Assembly (NCBI RefSeq): GCF_030219325.1
Contig: NZ_CP126625.1
Span: 918,857 to 982,856, forward strand
Direction: 5' to 3'
Length of the DNA stretch: 64,000 nt
DNA from: Geothrix sp.
GTDB lineage: Bacteria > Acidobacteriota > Holophagae > Holophagales > Holophagaceae
Below are positions 43,327 through 51,994 of the stretch, one piece after another. The translations under genes and the position numbers were made by a program. Each line of letters starts with the position of its first letter. Position 1 is the stretch's first letter. The notes under the pieces are model-generated. The model did not search any database. It was not told where the DNA came from and was given only the letters and a program-made list of their open reading frames with translations.

Positions 43327-44094
43327 ATGCGTCCCGAGCATCCCATCGTCCTCATCACCGGCGCGTCCAGTGGCTTCGGTGCGGCCATGGCGCGCCTCCT
43401 GGCTGCCCAGGGCTGTCACCTGGCCCTGGGCGCCCGCCGCATCGAGCGCGTGCAGGCCCTGGCCGACGAGCTGGTGAAGGCCCACGGCATCAAGGCCTTC
43501 GCGGGCGCGGTGGATACCCGCGAGACGGCCAGCGTGAACGCCTTCGTCGAGGCGGCGGCCTCGGCCCTGGGCGGCCTGCACGTGCTCGTCGCCAATGCGG
43601 GTCTGGCCAGCGGCACCTACAAGATGTGGGAGACGCCGGACGAGGACCTCGAGGCCATGATGCGGACCAACATCGAAGGCGTGGTGAAGACCATCCGCGC
43701 GGGCATCCCCCACCTCCGCAAGGCAGGCTGGGGCCACGTGTTCTTCATCGGCTCCACGGCCGGCCACCAGCCCTACGAGGGAGGCAGCGTCTACTGCGCC
43801 TCGAAGTTCGGCGTGAAGGCCATGGCCCACAGCCTGCGCCTGGAGCTGAACGGCGAGCAGATCCGCGTGACCTCCGTGGATCCCGGCATGGCCGAGACGG
43901 AATTCTCGGACGTCCGCCTGAAGGATGGCGACAAGGCCAAGGCCGTCTACAAGGGCGTGAAGCCCCTCAGTGCGAACGATGTGGCCGAGTGCGTGCGGTG
44001 GTGCCTGATTCTGCCCGACCACGTGAACATCGACGAGATGCTCGTGAAGTGTCTCGACCAGGCCAGCGTGCACAAGCTGCATCGCAGGGCCTGA
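43327..44094 (+). CDS. SDR-family oxidoreductase (YdfG-like)
   Basis: A 255-residue NAD(P)-dependent short-chain dehydrogenase. TGASSGFGAAMA (~11-22) binds the nucleotide, VLVANAGLA is the NAG motif, and the catalytic Ser is in FIGSTAG and Tyr-Lys in VYCASKFG (YxxxK). The sequence resembles YdfG-type enzymes that oxidise serine or 3-hydroxypropionate; the substrate is inferred only. AGGAG precedes ATG 43327. Its stop adjoins the stop of the convergent MFS gene with no gap. Confidence 0.9.
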   Translation: MRPEHPIVLITGASSGFGAAMARLLAAQGCHLALGARRIERVQALADELVKAHGIKAFAGAVDTRETASVNAFVEAAASALGGLHVLVANAGLASGTYKMWETPDEDLEAMMRTNIEGVVKTIRAGIPHLRKAGWGHVFFIGSTAGHQPYEGGSVYCASKFGVKAMAHSLRLELNGEQIRVTSVDPGMAETEFSDVRLKDGDKAKAVYKGVKPLSANDVAECVRWCLILPDHVNIDEMLVKCLDQASVHKLHRRA

Positions 44095-45240
44095 TCAGTT
44101 CCGGCTCATCCTCAGCGCCAGCGGCAGCGCCGCGAGCATGGCCAGCGCGCCCAGGCCCCAGCCCAGTCGGTAGCCGTGGTGGCCGATGACCCAGCCGAGG
44201 CTGAAGCTGCCGAGGCCGATGCCCGCGTCGAAGGCGAAGAGCAGGGCGCCGAAGGCCGAGCCGCGCCGCTGGGGATCGACCGATTCCAGGAGCTTCGCAT
44301 TGAGGAGGGTGTGCAGCATGCTGTACCCGGCGCCGTACAGCAGGGCCGCGGCGATGTGCCGCGCCATGCCGCCGGGTAGCAGCGCCAGCAGGGCCAGGCC
44401 GGTGAAGGCGCCCACCAGCATGCCGGGCAGCTTGCGGATGGGGCGCTTCCCGAAACCCCGCCGCAACATGGCGATCCGCATGAGCACCATGCCCACGGCC
44501 ATGAAGGAGAGGAAGGCCGAGGGCAGGGCCATTCCCAGGGCCAGACCCTCCTGGGCCGTGTAGCTGCCGAGGGCGCCGTAGCCCAGGGCCACGCAGAACA
44601 GGATCAGGCAGGGCGTGAGGACGGCGGCGTTCGGCCACTTGAAGCCCTCCGCCCGGCCGTGGGGGTGGTCCGCGGGCAGGGTGGTGCCCAGAAGGCCCAG
44701 CAGGATGAAGAGGGCGGCCAGGTACCAGCCGATGGGCGCGAACCCCCCGTGCTGGAAGATCCACAGGCCCAGCAGCGGCCCCACGATGACGCCGCCCGGG
44801 CTGGCCAGACCGTAGAGGCTGAGGCCATCGGCCCGGCGGTCCTCCGGCAGCACGTGGGCCAGCGAGGCCATGGTGGCCGTAAGCAGGCCCGACCAGACGA
44901 TGCCATGCGGAAAGGCCAGCAGGTAGAAGCCCCATCGCGAGGTCAGCAGGGCGTAGGCGCCCAGGAAGCAGGCGTAGAGCAGGGCGCAGATGACCACCAG
45001 CCGCCGGTGGCCCACCCGGTCACCCAGGGGGCCCGTGAAGAGTGCTCCGATGGCACTGCCTGCGGTGAAGAGGCTCATGAAGCGGCCGCTCTCGGCTAGG
45101 CTCGCGCCCAGCTCCCGCAGGCGCAGCGGCACTGTGGGGAAGAGCTGGAAGGCGGCAAAAAAGGTGACGAAGGTGAGCGCCCAGACCAGGGCAAAGCTGC
45201 GGGTGATGAGCCGCGTTCTGGGTACCGAAAGATCCGTCAT
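44095..45240 (-). CDS. MFS transporter (second of a tandem pair)
   Basis: A 381-residue integral membrane transporter with about twelve hydrophobic segments and the MFS loop motif GPLGDRVGHRR (~70-80). It is clearly related to the MFS gene immediately upstream: both share LRLRELGASLAESGRF-like, LGDR.G.RR and FLPGGMARH-like blocks. The substrate is unknown. The ATG at 45240 overlaps the stop of the upstream gene by 4 bases. The pair may act together or have arisen by tandem duplication. Confidence 0.88.
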   Translation of the reverse strand: MTDLSVPRTRLITRSFALVWALTFVTFFAAFQLFPTVPLRLRELGASLAESGRFMSLFTAGSAIGALFTGPLGDRVGHRRLVVICALLYACFLGAYALLTSRWGFYLLAFPHGIVWSGLLTATMASLAHVLPEDRRADGLSLYGLASPGGVIVGPLLGLWIFQHGGFAPIGWYLAALFILLGLLGTTLPADHPHGRAEGFKWPNAAVLTPCLILFCVALGYGALGSYTAQEGLALGMALPSAFLSFMAVGMVLMRIAMLRRGFGKRPIRKLPGMLVGAFTGLALLALLPGGMARHIAAALLYGAGYSMLHTLLNAKLLESVDPQRRGSAFGALLFAFDAGIGLGSFSLGWVIGHHGYRLGWGLGALAMLAALPLALRMSRN

Positions 45241-46439
45241 CCCTCCAGGATGCCAGAGGGGACCGGCTCGGTTGTCATGGCGGCGCTCTTCCGGACGATG
45301 CGGCGGGCCACGGGGATGGAGAGGGCCATCAGGGTCGCCCCGATGGCCCAGCCCCACCGGAAATTGAGATGCTCCATGACCCAGCCCAGGCCCAGGGCGC
45401 CGAGAGCCGTGGCCGCGTCGAAGGCGAAGAAGAGGGCGCCCACCGCGGCTCCGGTGCGCTGGGGTGGCGTGGTGGCGAAGATGTTCATGATCAGCAGGGT
45501 GTGGACCATGCCGTAGCCCGCGCCGTAGATGAGTCCGGAGAGCAGGTGCCGGGCCATGCCGCCCGGCAGGAAGGCCAGCAGGCCATAGCCGGAGGCGGCC
45601 AGGGCGATCATGTACGGCAGCAGGGCCACGGGGCGCCGCCCCATGCCCGTCAGCCCCAGCAGGCCCCGGATGGCCATCATGCCCAGGGCGAAGCAGGTGA
45701 GAAAGGTCGAGGGCCAGGCCATTCCCAGCGCCTTCGCCTCCTGGGCGCTGTACGGGGGCATGGGGCCGAAGCCCAGGCCCACCAGCATCATCACGGCCAC
45801 CGTCCCCCACACGGCCCGGTCGGGCCACTGGAACAGCGCCGTGGCCTGGATCTCGCGCGGGGCCTCCCGGGGCAGGGCGCCGATGAGCCCGTGCAGCACC
45901 GCGAACACGCCCGCCAGCAGGATCAGCATCCAGGCGAAGCCCAGGTGCGGCATCAGCCACAGGCCCACCAGGGGACCCACGGCCACCCCGCCGGGCCCGG
46001 TCAGGCCGAAGAACGACAGCCCCTGGGCCCGGTGTTCGAGGGGCAGGATGCCGCCCACCTTGGCGATGGAGGCGGTTCGCAGCGCCGACCAGAGCACGCC
46101 GTGGAGGGGCGCGAGCAGGTAGAACACCCAGCGCACCTTGAGGAAGCCGTACACCACCAGGATGGCCACCAGGGCCAGCGAGGCCACGCGCAGCACCCGT
46201 CGCTGCCCGAGCCGGTCGCCCAGGGGCCCCGTGAACAGCGAGCCGAAGCCCGAGCCCAGCATGAAAGCCGTCTGGAACCGCCCGCTCTCGGCGAGACTCG
46301 CGCCCAGGTCGCGCAGGTGCAGGGGCACCACCGGGAAGAGCTGGTACCCGGCCGCGAACACGAGGAAGTAGAACGCGCACAGGATGACGAAAGGCGCCGT
46401 CAGGAACCCGCTGCGCCTCGATGTCTCCGCGTCCGCCAT
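45237..46439 (-). CDS. MFS transporter (first of a tandem pair)
   Basis: A 400-residue integral membrane protein with about twelve hydrophobic segments and the same MFS motifs as its neighbour (GPLGDRLGQRR ~72-82; LPGGMARHLLSGLIYGAGYGMVHTLL in the second half). A basic C-terminus ends RRIVRKSAAMTTEPVPSG. The substrate is not apparent. Its start is ATG 46439, 41 bases from the divergent Kelch-like gene. The two paralogues are co-transcribed with a 4-base overlap. Confidence 0.88.
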   Translation of the reverse strand: MADAETSRRSGFLTAPFVILCAFYFLVFAAGYQLFPVVPLHLRDLGASLAESGRFQTAFMLGSGFGSLFTGPLGDRLGQRRVLRVASLALVAILVVYGFLKVRWVFYLLAPLHGVLWSALRTASIAKVGGILPLEHRAQGLSFFGLTGPGGVAVGPLVGLWLMPHLGFAWMLILLAGVFAVLHGLIGALPREAPREIQATALFQWPDRAVWGTVAVMMLVGLGFGPMPPYSAQEAKALGMAWPSTFLTCFALGMMAIRGLLGLTGMGRRPVALLPYMIALAASGYGLLAFLPGGMARHLLSGLIYGAGYGMVHTLLIMNIFATTPPQRTGAAVGALFFAFDAATALGALGLGWVMEHLNFRWGWAIGATLMALSIPVARRIVRKSAAMTTEPVPSGILEG

Positions 46440-46480
46440 CGTTTCAGGATCGCATATGCTGGAGGCCCATCGAGGCCTTC

Positions 46481-48352
46481 ATGCGGATCATCTGCCTGCT
46501 CTTCGCAATGTTGCAAGGTCTCATGGCGCAGCCGTTGACGATGCTGCCGAAGCAGGCCCTGGTGCCCTGCGGGCAGACGCTGCAGCTGCGGATCCCCGGA
46601 CAGGACCCCAAGGCGTTCCGCTGGCAGGCGGACCGCGGAACGGTCGACGAGTCCGGCCTGTTCACGGCCCCCGGGCAGTACGGCCCCTGCCGGATCAACG
46701 CCACCGACTGGCAGGATGTCAACCGCACCGTCTCCGTCGAGATCCGGGCCGTGGAGATCCGCCTGCAGTCCAGCCCCGAACTGGTGCTCAAGCCCCGCGA
46801 GGAGGGACGCATCCAGGTGGAACTGGCCTTTCGGGGCGGGGAGCTGGACCGAAAACTGCTGTGGGCCTACGGAAAGCGCCAGTCCGAAGACGACGCGGCC
46901 GGGGCGGCCCCGCCCATGCCCCACGAGGGCCGGGTGGACGCCACGGGCTGGGTCCGCGCTCCTTCCGAGGAGGGTGTCTATCCGGTGGAGATCGTTCTCG
47001 CGACCGACCCCCGCATCCGCACCGTCACGCTCCTCCGGGTGTTTCGGCCCCGGCCGGGGCGGGTGAACCCGCAAGGAGATCCCGTCTCGGTGCGGGTGCA
47101 GCCGGACAAATCCGAATGCAGGGCCGGAGAGCATCAGTCCTTCAGTGCCACGGTCATCGGGGCGGACCTGGAGCTGGTGGCCTGGAGCATCGCCGCAGGG
47201 CCGAAGGATGGCGAGCTCGATCCGCAGGGTGTCTTCCGGACACCACAACCGGGCAAATACAGGATCCGGGCCACCAGCATCGCCTATCCCGAGTGCTGGG
47301 CCGAGGCCGAGGTGACAGTCGAGTCCTCGGTGAAGTCGGTGAAAGAGGAAGAAGCGACCAAGGCCAACCGCCTGGGCATCACCATTGTTCCCGGGCCCCG
47401 GCAGACCTACGTGATCCTGGGCGGCTGGGACGGCGAGCAGATATCCGGCGAGGTGCTCCTGCACGATTCCATGGCCGGCACTTTCCAGCCCTGCGGGGCC
47501 CTGCAGGTCCCCCGGGCCCGGTCCCTGGCGGTCCCACTTTCCGACGGCACCGTCCTGGTGGTGGGCGGAATCGGGGGGAAGGGCAGCACACCGTTGCGCG
47601 ACGCGGAGCGCCTGGATCCGGAGCGCAAGGTGTCCTGGCGCGTGGGCGCCCCGAAGTGGTTCCACATCGGAGGCCTCCTGCAGCCGCTGCCCGGGGGCAG
47701 CGCCCTGCTGCTGGGGGGGCACGAACCCCAGGGCCAGCCCTGTGGCGCCGAGGTGTTCGACCCGGCCACCGCCGCCTTCCGGACCGTGGACGAACGGCCC
47801 TGGCCCGTCCACGCGGCCTCGGTCCGGCTCAAGGATGGCCGAGTGCTGATCCTTGGCGGTGAACTGAACCAGAAGCCCGTCGCGGTGCTGTGGAGCTTCG
47901 ATCCGGGCAAGGGCACCTTCACGCCCTTCGGCAAGCTCGCGCAGGCCCGTTCCCGCTTCACGGCGACCCTGCTGTGGGACGAGAAGGAACTGGTGGCGAT
48001 CGGCGGCAGGGGCGCCCAGGGCGCGCTGGCCACGGCCGAGCGCATCGACCTCGCCAAGGGACTTTCGAGTCCCGCGGGGAGGATGCCCGCCCCGCGGGAG
48101 CGTCATGCGGCGATCCTCATTCCCACCGGTCAGATCCTCGTCTTCGGCGGGGGCGACGGCCCGCGGGCCTCGAAGACGATGGAGGATTGGAATCCCGATT
48201 CCGGCACCTTCCAGGTCCGGAGCCAGATGGGCATCGGGGTCTGGTTGCCCGTGTTGTTCCTCAACCTCGATGGCGGCGTGTTCGTCCAGGGGCTGCCCGA
48301 GGACAACCTGGCCAAGAACCCGCTGCCCGGCATCTGGCGCCTCTGGGACTGA
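46481..48352 (+). CDS. Exported protein with Ig-like and Kelch-like repeats
   Basis: A 623-residue secreted protein. A signal peptide (~1-18) is followed by two Ig-like units of the FxWxAxxGTVDExGLFTAP... type (~20-115 and ~205-285). The second half (~300-620) has Kelch-like repeats (VPLSDGTVLVVGGIGGKG, RLKDGRVLILGGE, ILIPTGQILVFGGG), suggesting a beta-propeller. Such proteins often act in adhesion or extracellular binding; no enzymatic site was seen. ATG 46481 has GAGG upstream; an in-frame start at 46421 adds a leader that does not look like a signal. Confidence 0.82.
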   Translation: MRIICLLFAMLQGLMAQPLTMLPKQALVPCGQTLQLRIPGQDPKAFRWQADRGTVDESGLFTAPGQYGPCRINATDWQDVNRTVSVEIRAVEIRLQSSPELVLKPREEGRIQVELAFRGGELDRKLLWAYGKRQSEDDAAGAAPPMPHEGRVDATGWVRAPSEEGVYPVEIVLATDPRIRTVTLLRVFRPRPGRVNPQGDPVSVRVQPDKSECRAGEHQSFSATVIGADLELVAWSIAAGPKDGELDPQGVFRTPQPGKYRIRATSIAYPECWAEAEVTVESSVKSVKEEEATKANRLGITIVPGPRQTYVILGGWDGEQISGEVLLHDSMAGTFQPCGALQVPRARSLAVPLSDGTVLVVGGIGGKGSTPLRDAERLDPERKVSWRVGAPKWFHIGGLLQPLPGGSALLLGGHEPQGQPCGAEVFDPATAAFRTVDERPWPVHAASVRLKDGRVLILGGELNQKPVAVLWSFDPGKGTFTPFGKLAQARSRFTATLLWDEKELVAIGGRGAQGALATAERIDLAKGLSSPAGRMPAPRERHAAILIPTGQILVFGGGDGPRASKTMEDWNPDSGTFQVRSQMGIGVWLPVLFLNLDGGVFVQGLPEDNLAKNPLPGIWRLWD

Positions 48353-48412
48353 CCCTCGGCCGGGATCTCCGGGCCATGAGAAGCTGAAGCCACCCCATCC
48401 AAGGCAGGCATC

Positions 48413-49936
48413 ATGCAACTCGACCAGTTCCGATCCGAATCCGAACGCATCAAGAAGGGCGGCGCCGCCAAGGCCCATGAGAAGAACGCCGAGGCCGGCA
48501 AGCTCTTCGCCCGCGAGCGCATCCGCCTGCTGGTGGACGAAGGCAGTTTCGTGGAGGACGGCCTTTTCGCCAACGCCCTGCACAAGGACCTGCCCGCCGA
48601 CGGCGTCATCACGGGCACGGCCACGGTGGATGGGCGTCCGGTGGCGCTCATGGCCAATGACAGCACCATCAAGGCCGGCAGCTGGGGCGCCCGCACGGTG
48701 GAAAAGATCATTCGCATCCAGGAAGTGGCCATGCGCCTGAAGGTCCCCATGCTCTACCTGGTGGACAGCGCCGGGGCGCGCATCACTGACCAGCTCGACA
48801 TGTTCCCGGGTCGACGCCACGCCGGCACGATCTTCCACATGGAGGTGGCGCTGTCGGGCCTGGTGCCCCAGGTCTGCCTGCTCTTCGGGCCCTCGGCCGC
48901 GGGCGGCGCCTACATCCCCGCCTTCTGCGATGTCGTGATCATGGTGGAGGGCAACGCGAGCATGTACCTGGGCTCGCCCCGCATGGCGGAGATGGTCATC
49001 GGGGAGAAGATCTCGCTGGAAGACCTCGGCGGCGCCCGCATGCACTGCTCCGTGAGCGGCTGCGGCGACTTCCTCTGCAAGACCGAGCAGGAGGCCATCG
49101 CCCTGTGCCGGCAGTACCTGGGATTCTTCCCCCAGCACTGCGAGGACGCGCTACCGACCGCCGAACCCAAGCCCGTATCCGCCAAGGCGAAGGACCTGAC
49201 CACACTGGTGCCGACGGACATCATGGCCCCCTTCCAGATGAAGGACTTCATCGAAGGCCTGGTGGATGAGGGCAGCTTCCTCGAGGTGAAGAAGCTCTTT
49301 GCGGGGGAAATCATCACGGGTCTGGCGCGGCTGGACGGCAAGCCCGTGGGCATCCTGGCCAACCAGCCCCGCGTGAAGGGCGGCGTGCTCTTCGTGGACA
49401 GCGCGGACAAGGCCACGCGGTTCATGACCCTCTGCGACGCTTTTGGCATTCCCCTCGTGTTCCTCAGCGACGTGCCGGGCTTCATGATCGGCAGCGCCGT
49501 GGAGAAGCAGGGCATCATCCGCCACGGGGCCAAGATGATCAGCGCCATGGCCAGCTGCAGCACGCCGCGCATCTGCGTGGTGGTGCGCAAGGCCTACGGT
49601 GCGGGCCTCTATGCCATGAGCGGCCCGGGTTTCGACCCCGACGCCACCCTTGCCCTGCCCACGGCCAGCATCGCAGTCATGGGCGCCGAGGCTGCGGTGA
49701 ACGCCGTCTTCGCCAACAAGATCGCCGAGAAGCCCGAGGAGGAGCGCGCGGCCTACGTCCAGCAGCTGCGCGACGAGTACAACGAGGACATCAACCTGAA
49801 GAAGCTGGGGGCGGATCTGCACGTGGATGCCATCGTGGATCCCGCGGACCTGCGCGGCGAACTCGTCACCCGGCTGGCCCGCGCCCGCCGCCGGGAGGTC
49901 TGGCCCGCCAAGCGCCGCCCGGTTACGCCGGTCTGA
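48413..49936 (+). CDS. Acyl-CoA carboxylase carboxyltransferase subunit
   Basis: A 507-residue crotonase-fold carboxyltransferase that moves CO2 from biotin to an acyl-CoA. GxSGG-like loops are replaced by the family versions LVDSAGARI..QLDMFPGRRHAGTIF and GPSAAGGAYIPAF in the first half, and LSDVPGFMIGSAVEKQGIIRHGAKM and VRKAYGAGLYAMSGPGFDPD in the second. The length and pattern fit propionyl- or methylcrotonyl-CoA carboxylase beta subunits (about 510-535). The biotin carboxylase is not in the window, and a biotin carrier is 27 kb away. The substrate cannot be assigned. Confidence 0.9.
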   Translation: MQLDQFRSESERIKKGGAAKAHEKNAEAGKLFARERIRLLVDEGSFVEDGLFANALHKDLPADGVITGTATVDGRPVALMANDSTIKAGSWGARTVEKIIRIQEVAMRLKVPMLYLVDSAGARITDQLDMFPGRRHAGTIFHMEVALSGLVPQVCLLFGPSAAGGAYIPAFCDVVIMVEGNASMYLGSPRMAEMVIGEKISLEDLGGARMHCSVSGCGDFLCKTEQEAIALCRQYLGFFPQHCEDALPTAEPKPVSAKAKDLTTLVPTDIMAPFQMKDFIEGLVDEGSFLEVKKLFAGEIITGLARLDGKPVGILANQPRVKGGVLFVDSADKATRFMTLCDAFGIPLVFLSDVPGFMIGSAVEKQGIIRHGAKMISAMASCSTPRICVVVRKAYGAGLYAMSGPGFDPDATLALPTASIAVMGAEAAVNAVFANKIAEKPEEERAAYVQQLRDEYNEDINLKKLGADLHVDAIVDPADLRGELVTRLARARRREVWPAKRRPVTPV

Positions 49937-50002
49937 GGCCTGGGCATTGACCCCTGGCCGGCGGCCGGGCGCATAATGACCCCCTTGAGTCCTGGAGCGA
50001 CC

Positions 50003-50554
50003 ATGCGTGCCCTGAAGCCCCTCCTCGTAGCCTCTGCGGCCCTCCTGGTCGGCTGCGGGTTCAACGACATCAGCGTGTCCATCGCCCCGCGGGAGGCCAC
50101 GGTGAATGCCAATGCCCAGTTCCAGTTCACGGCCGGTGTGGGCAGCGCGGGGAACAAGACCGTGTCGTGGTCGGCCTCGGATGGAACGGTGACGGACAAG
50201 GGCCTCTTCACGGCTCCTGAGGTCGGGGGCGTCTGCTACGTGACGGCGACCAGCTCCGCCGACCCCAGCAAGAGCGCCGTGGCCACGGTCATGGTGGTGG
50301 CCCCCGTGGCGGTCACCCCCAGCCAGGTCACCATCGTCCCCGGAGGCACTCAGACCTTCACCGCCGTCATCACGGCCACCGGGGACACGAACGTGACCTG
50401 GTCCGTGCTGGATGGCGCGGCCGGAGGCACCATCACCGCCACGGGCGACTACACGGCCCCGGCCGTAGCGGGCACCTATCGCGTGGTGGCCACCAGCGTG
50501 GCGGATCCCACGGTGTTCGGCATCGCCATCGTGAAGGTGGATCCGGCCATCTGA
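50003..50554 (+). CDS. Ig-like (Big_2-type) lipoprotein
   Basis: A 183-residue lipoprotein. The signal ends in LLVGC (lipobox at ~residues 14-18). Two Ig-like units follow (~20-100, 105-183) with the pattern VTWSxxDGxxTxxGxYTAPxxxGTYxVxATSxADPT, related to those in the Kelch-like protein at 46481. It is probably surface-exposed. ATG 50003 has GGAG six bases upstream; an in-frame start at 49976 lacks such support. Confidence 0.85.
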   Translation: MRALKPLLVASAALLVGCGFNDISVSIAPREATVNANAQFQFTAGVGSAGNKTVSWSASDGTVTDKGLFTAPEVGGVCYVTATSSADPSKSAVATVMVVAPVAVTPSQVTIVPGGTQTFTAVITATGDTNVTWSVLDGAAGGTITATGDYTAPAVAGTYRVVATSVADPTVFGIAIVKVDPAI

Positions 50555-50597
50555 TCCGCTGGCCGGAGGGTTGAATCACGCATTCCAGGAGGCAGGC

Positions 50598-51119
50598 ATG
50601 TTCCGTCGCGTGGAGGACTTCAAGACCATCTGGCAGCAGGAGGCTGAGAAGACCCTGGCGGTCTTCGGGGCCATTCCTGACGCCGCGGCCCACCAGGCGG
50701 TGGACTCCCAGCACCGCGACCTGCGGCGCATCGCCTGGCATCTGGTGGAGACCGTCCTGGAGCTGCCGCAGAACCTGGGCCTCAAGGTGAAGGGGCCTGT
50801 CGGGCTGGGTCCCGATGGCTTCATCGCCACGCCACCGCCGCCCACCATGGCCGAGATCGCCGCCACCTACCGCGCCGTGAGCGATTCCCTGCTGGATCAC
50901 ATGGGCAGCTGGAGCAACACCGAGCTGGGCCGCAACTTCACCCTCTACGGGGAGACCTGGACCGGCGCCTTCGCCCTGTATGTCCTCGTCAGCCACCAGA
51001 CCCACCACCGCGGCCAGATGACCGTCCTCCTGCGCCAGGCGGGCCTGCACGTGCCCAGCACCTATGGCCCCACCAAGGAGGGCTGGGCGGAGTTCGGGCT
51101 CGAAGCTCCTCGCGTCTGA
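50598..51119 (+). CDS. DinB-family protein
   Basis: A 173-residue four-helix-bundle protein of the DinB/YfiT superfamily. The metal-binding histidines are in IAWHLVE (~53) and HQTHHRGQM (~137-145). Members are often thiol-dependent transferases or damage-induced proteins. The substrate is unknown. AGGAGG lies 7 bases before ATG 50598. It is followed by a hydrolase gene 41 bases downstream. Confidence 0.88.
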   Translation: MFRRVEDFKTIWQQEAEKTLAVFGAIPDAAAHQAVDSQHRDLRRIAWHLVETVLELPQNLGLKVKGPVGLGPDGFIATPPPPTMAEIAATYRAVSDSLLDHMGSWSNTELGRNFTLYGETWTGAFALYVLVSHQTHHRGQMTVLLRQAGLHVPSTYGPTKEGWAEFGLEAPRV

Positions 51120-51160
51120 GTCGGTAGGGCTATGCTGGGTGGCCATGCTCTGGAGGCCCC

Positions 51161-51973
51161 ATGCCCTGCCGTGCCCTGCTGCTTTGCCTCGCCACGCTCT
51201 GCCTGCAGGCGGGATCGCCCCCGTTCCAAAAGGCCGGCAAGGGCCCCGGCATCCTGCTGATCCACGGCTTCGGCGGGAACAAGGAGGTCTGGGCCGGGGT
51301 GGCTGCCGAGCTGGCCCAGGACCATACGGTGCTGAGCGTGGACCTTCCCGGCAGTGGGGGGACACCGGGCCCGGTGGTGGTGGAGGGGCGCGCAGACTTT
51401 GGGGCCGTGGCGAAGGATCTGGCCGCCCTGGTCCGCAAAGAGGGACTCGCTCCCTGCCTGGTGGTGGGCCATTCCATGGGCGGCCCCATCGCCGCGCGGG
51501 CGGCGCTTGAGGACCCCGGGGCCTTCCGGGGCCTGATCCTGGTGGACAGCTTCCTGGGCGCCCTTCCGGCGGCCTACATGGAACCCACCATCACGGGCCT
51601 GGAGGCGGACCCCGCCCTGACCCTTGCGGTGTTCATGGGCCACGTCAGCGCCGGGCCCGCGCAGAACGAGCGGGTGGTGGCCGAGGCCCTGCGCGTGCCC
51701 GTGGCGGTCCTGCAGGCCTACCTGCGGGGCATGACGCTGGATCCACTGGCGGCCCGGCAGGGCGAGCTGCGCCTTCCGGTCCTGCAACTGGCGGCGGGCC
51801 GCCGCGAAACCGATCCGGCCCGGGAGGCCGCGACCCTCGCCCAGTTCGGCTTCAAGGGGCTGCCGGCCTTCCGCATGATCCACTTTCCCGGCGCCAGGCA
51901 CTGGATCATGTGGGACGCGCCCGAAGCCTTCCTGGTCGCCGTCCGCGCCTTCGAGGCCGGGCTGGGGCGCTGA
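51161..51973 (+). CDS. Exported alpha/beta hydrolase
   Basis: A 270-residue alpha/beta hydrolase with an N-terminal signal peptide (~1-17). The oxyanion region HGFGGNKEVW (~35-44), nucleophile elbow GHSMGG (~103-108) and catalytic histidine in GARHWIMWD (~247) are present; the aspartate is probably near VLVDSFLG. It is probably an esterase or lipase acting in the periplasm. The ATG at 51161 is the only convenient start for the signal. Confidence 0.85.
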   Translation: MPCRALLLCLATLCLQAGSPPFQKAGKGPGILLIHGFGGNKEVWAGVAAELAQDHTVLSVDLPGSGGTPGPVVVEGRADFGAVAKDLAALVRKEGLAPCLVVGHSMGGPIAARAALEDPGAFRGLILVDSFLGALPAAYMEPTITGLEADPALTLAVFMGHVSAGPAQNERVVAEALRVPVAVLQAYLRGMTLDPLAARQGELRLPVLQLAAGRRETDPAREAATLAQFGFKGLPAFRMIHFPGARHWIMWDAPEAFLVAVRAFEAGLGR

Positions 51974-51994
51974 AGACCACCAGCGCCCCGCCAC

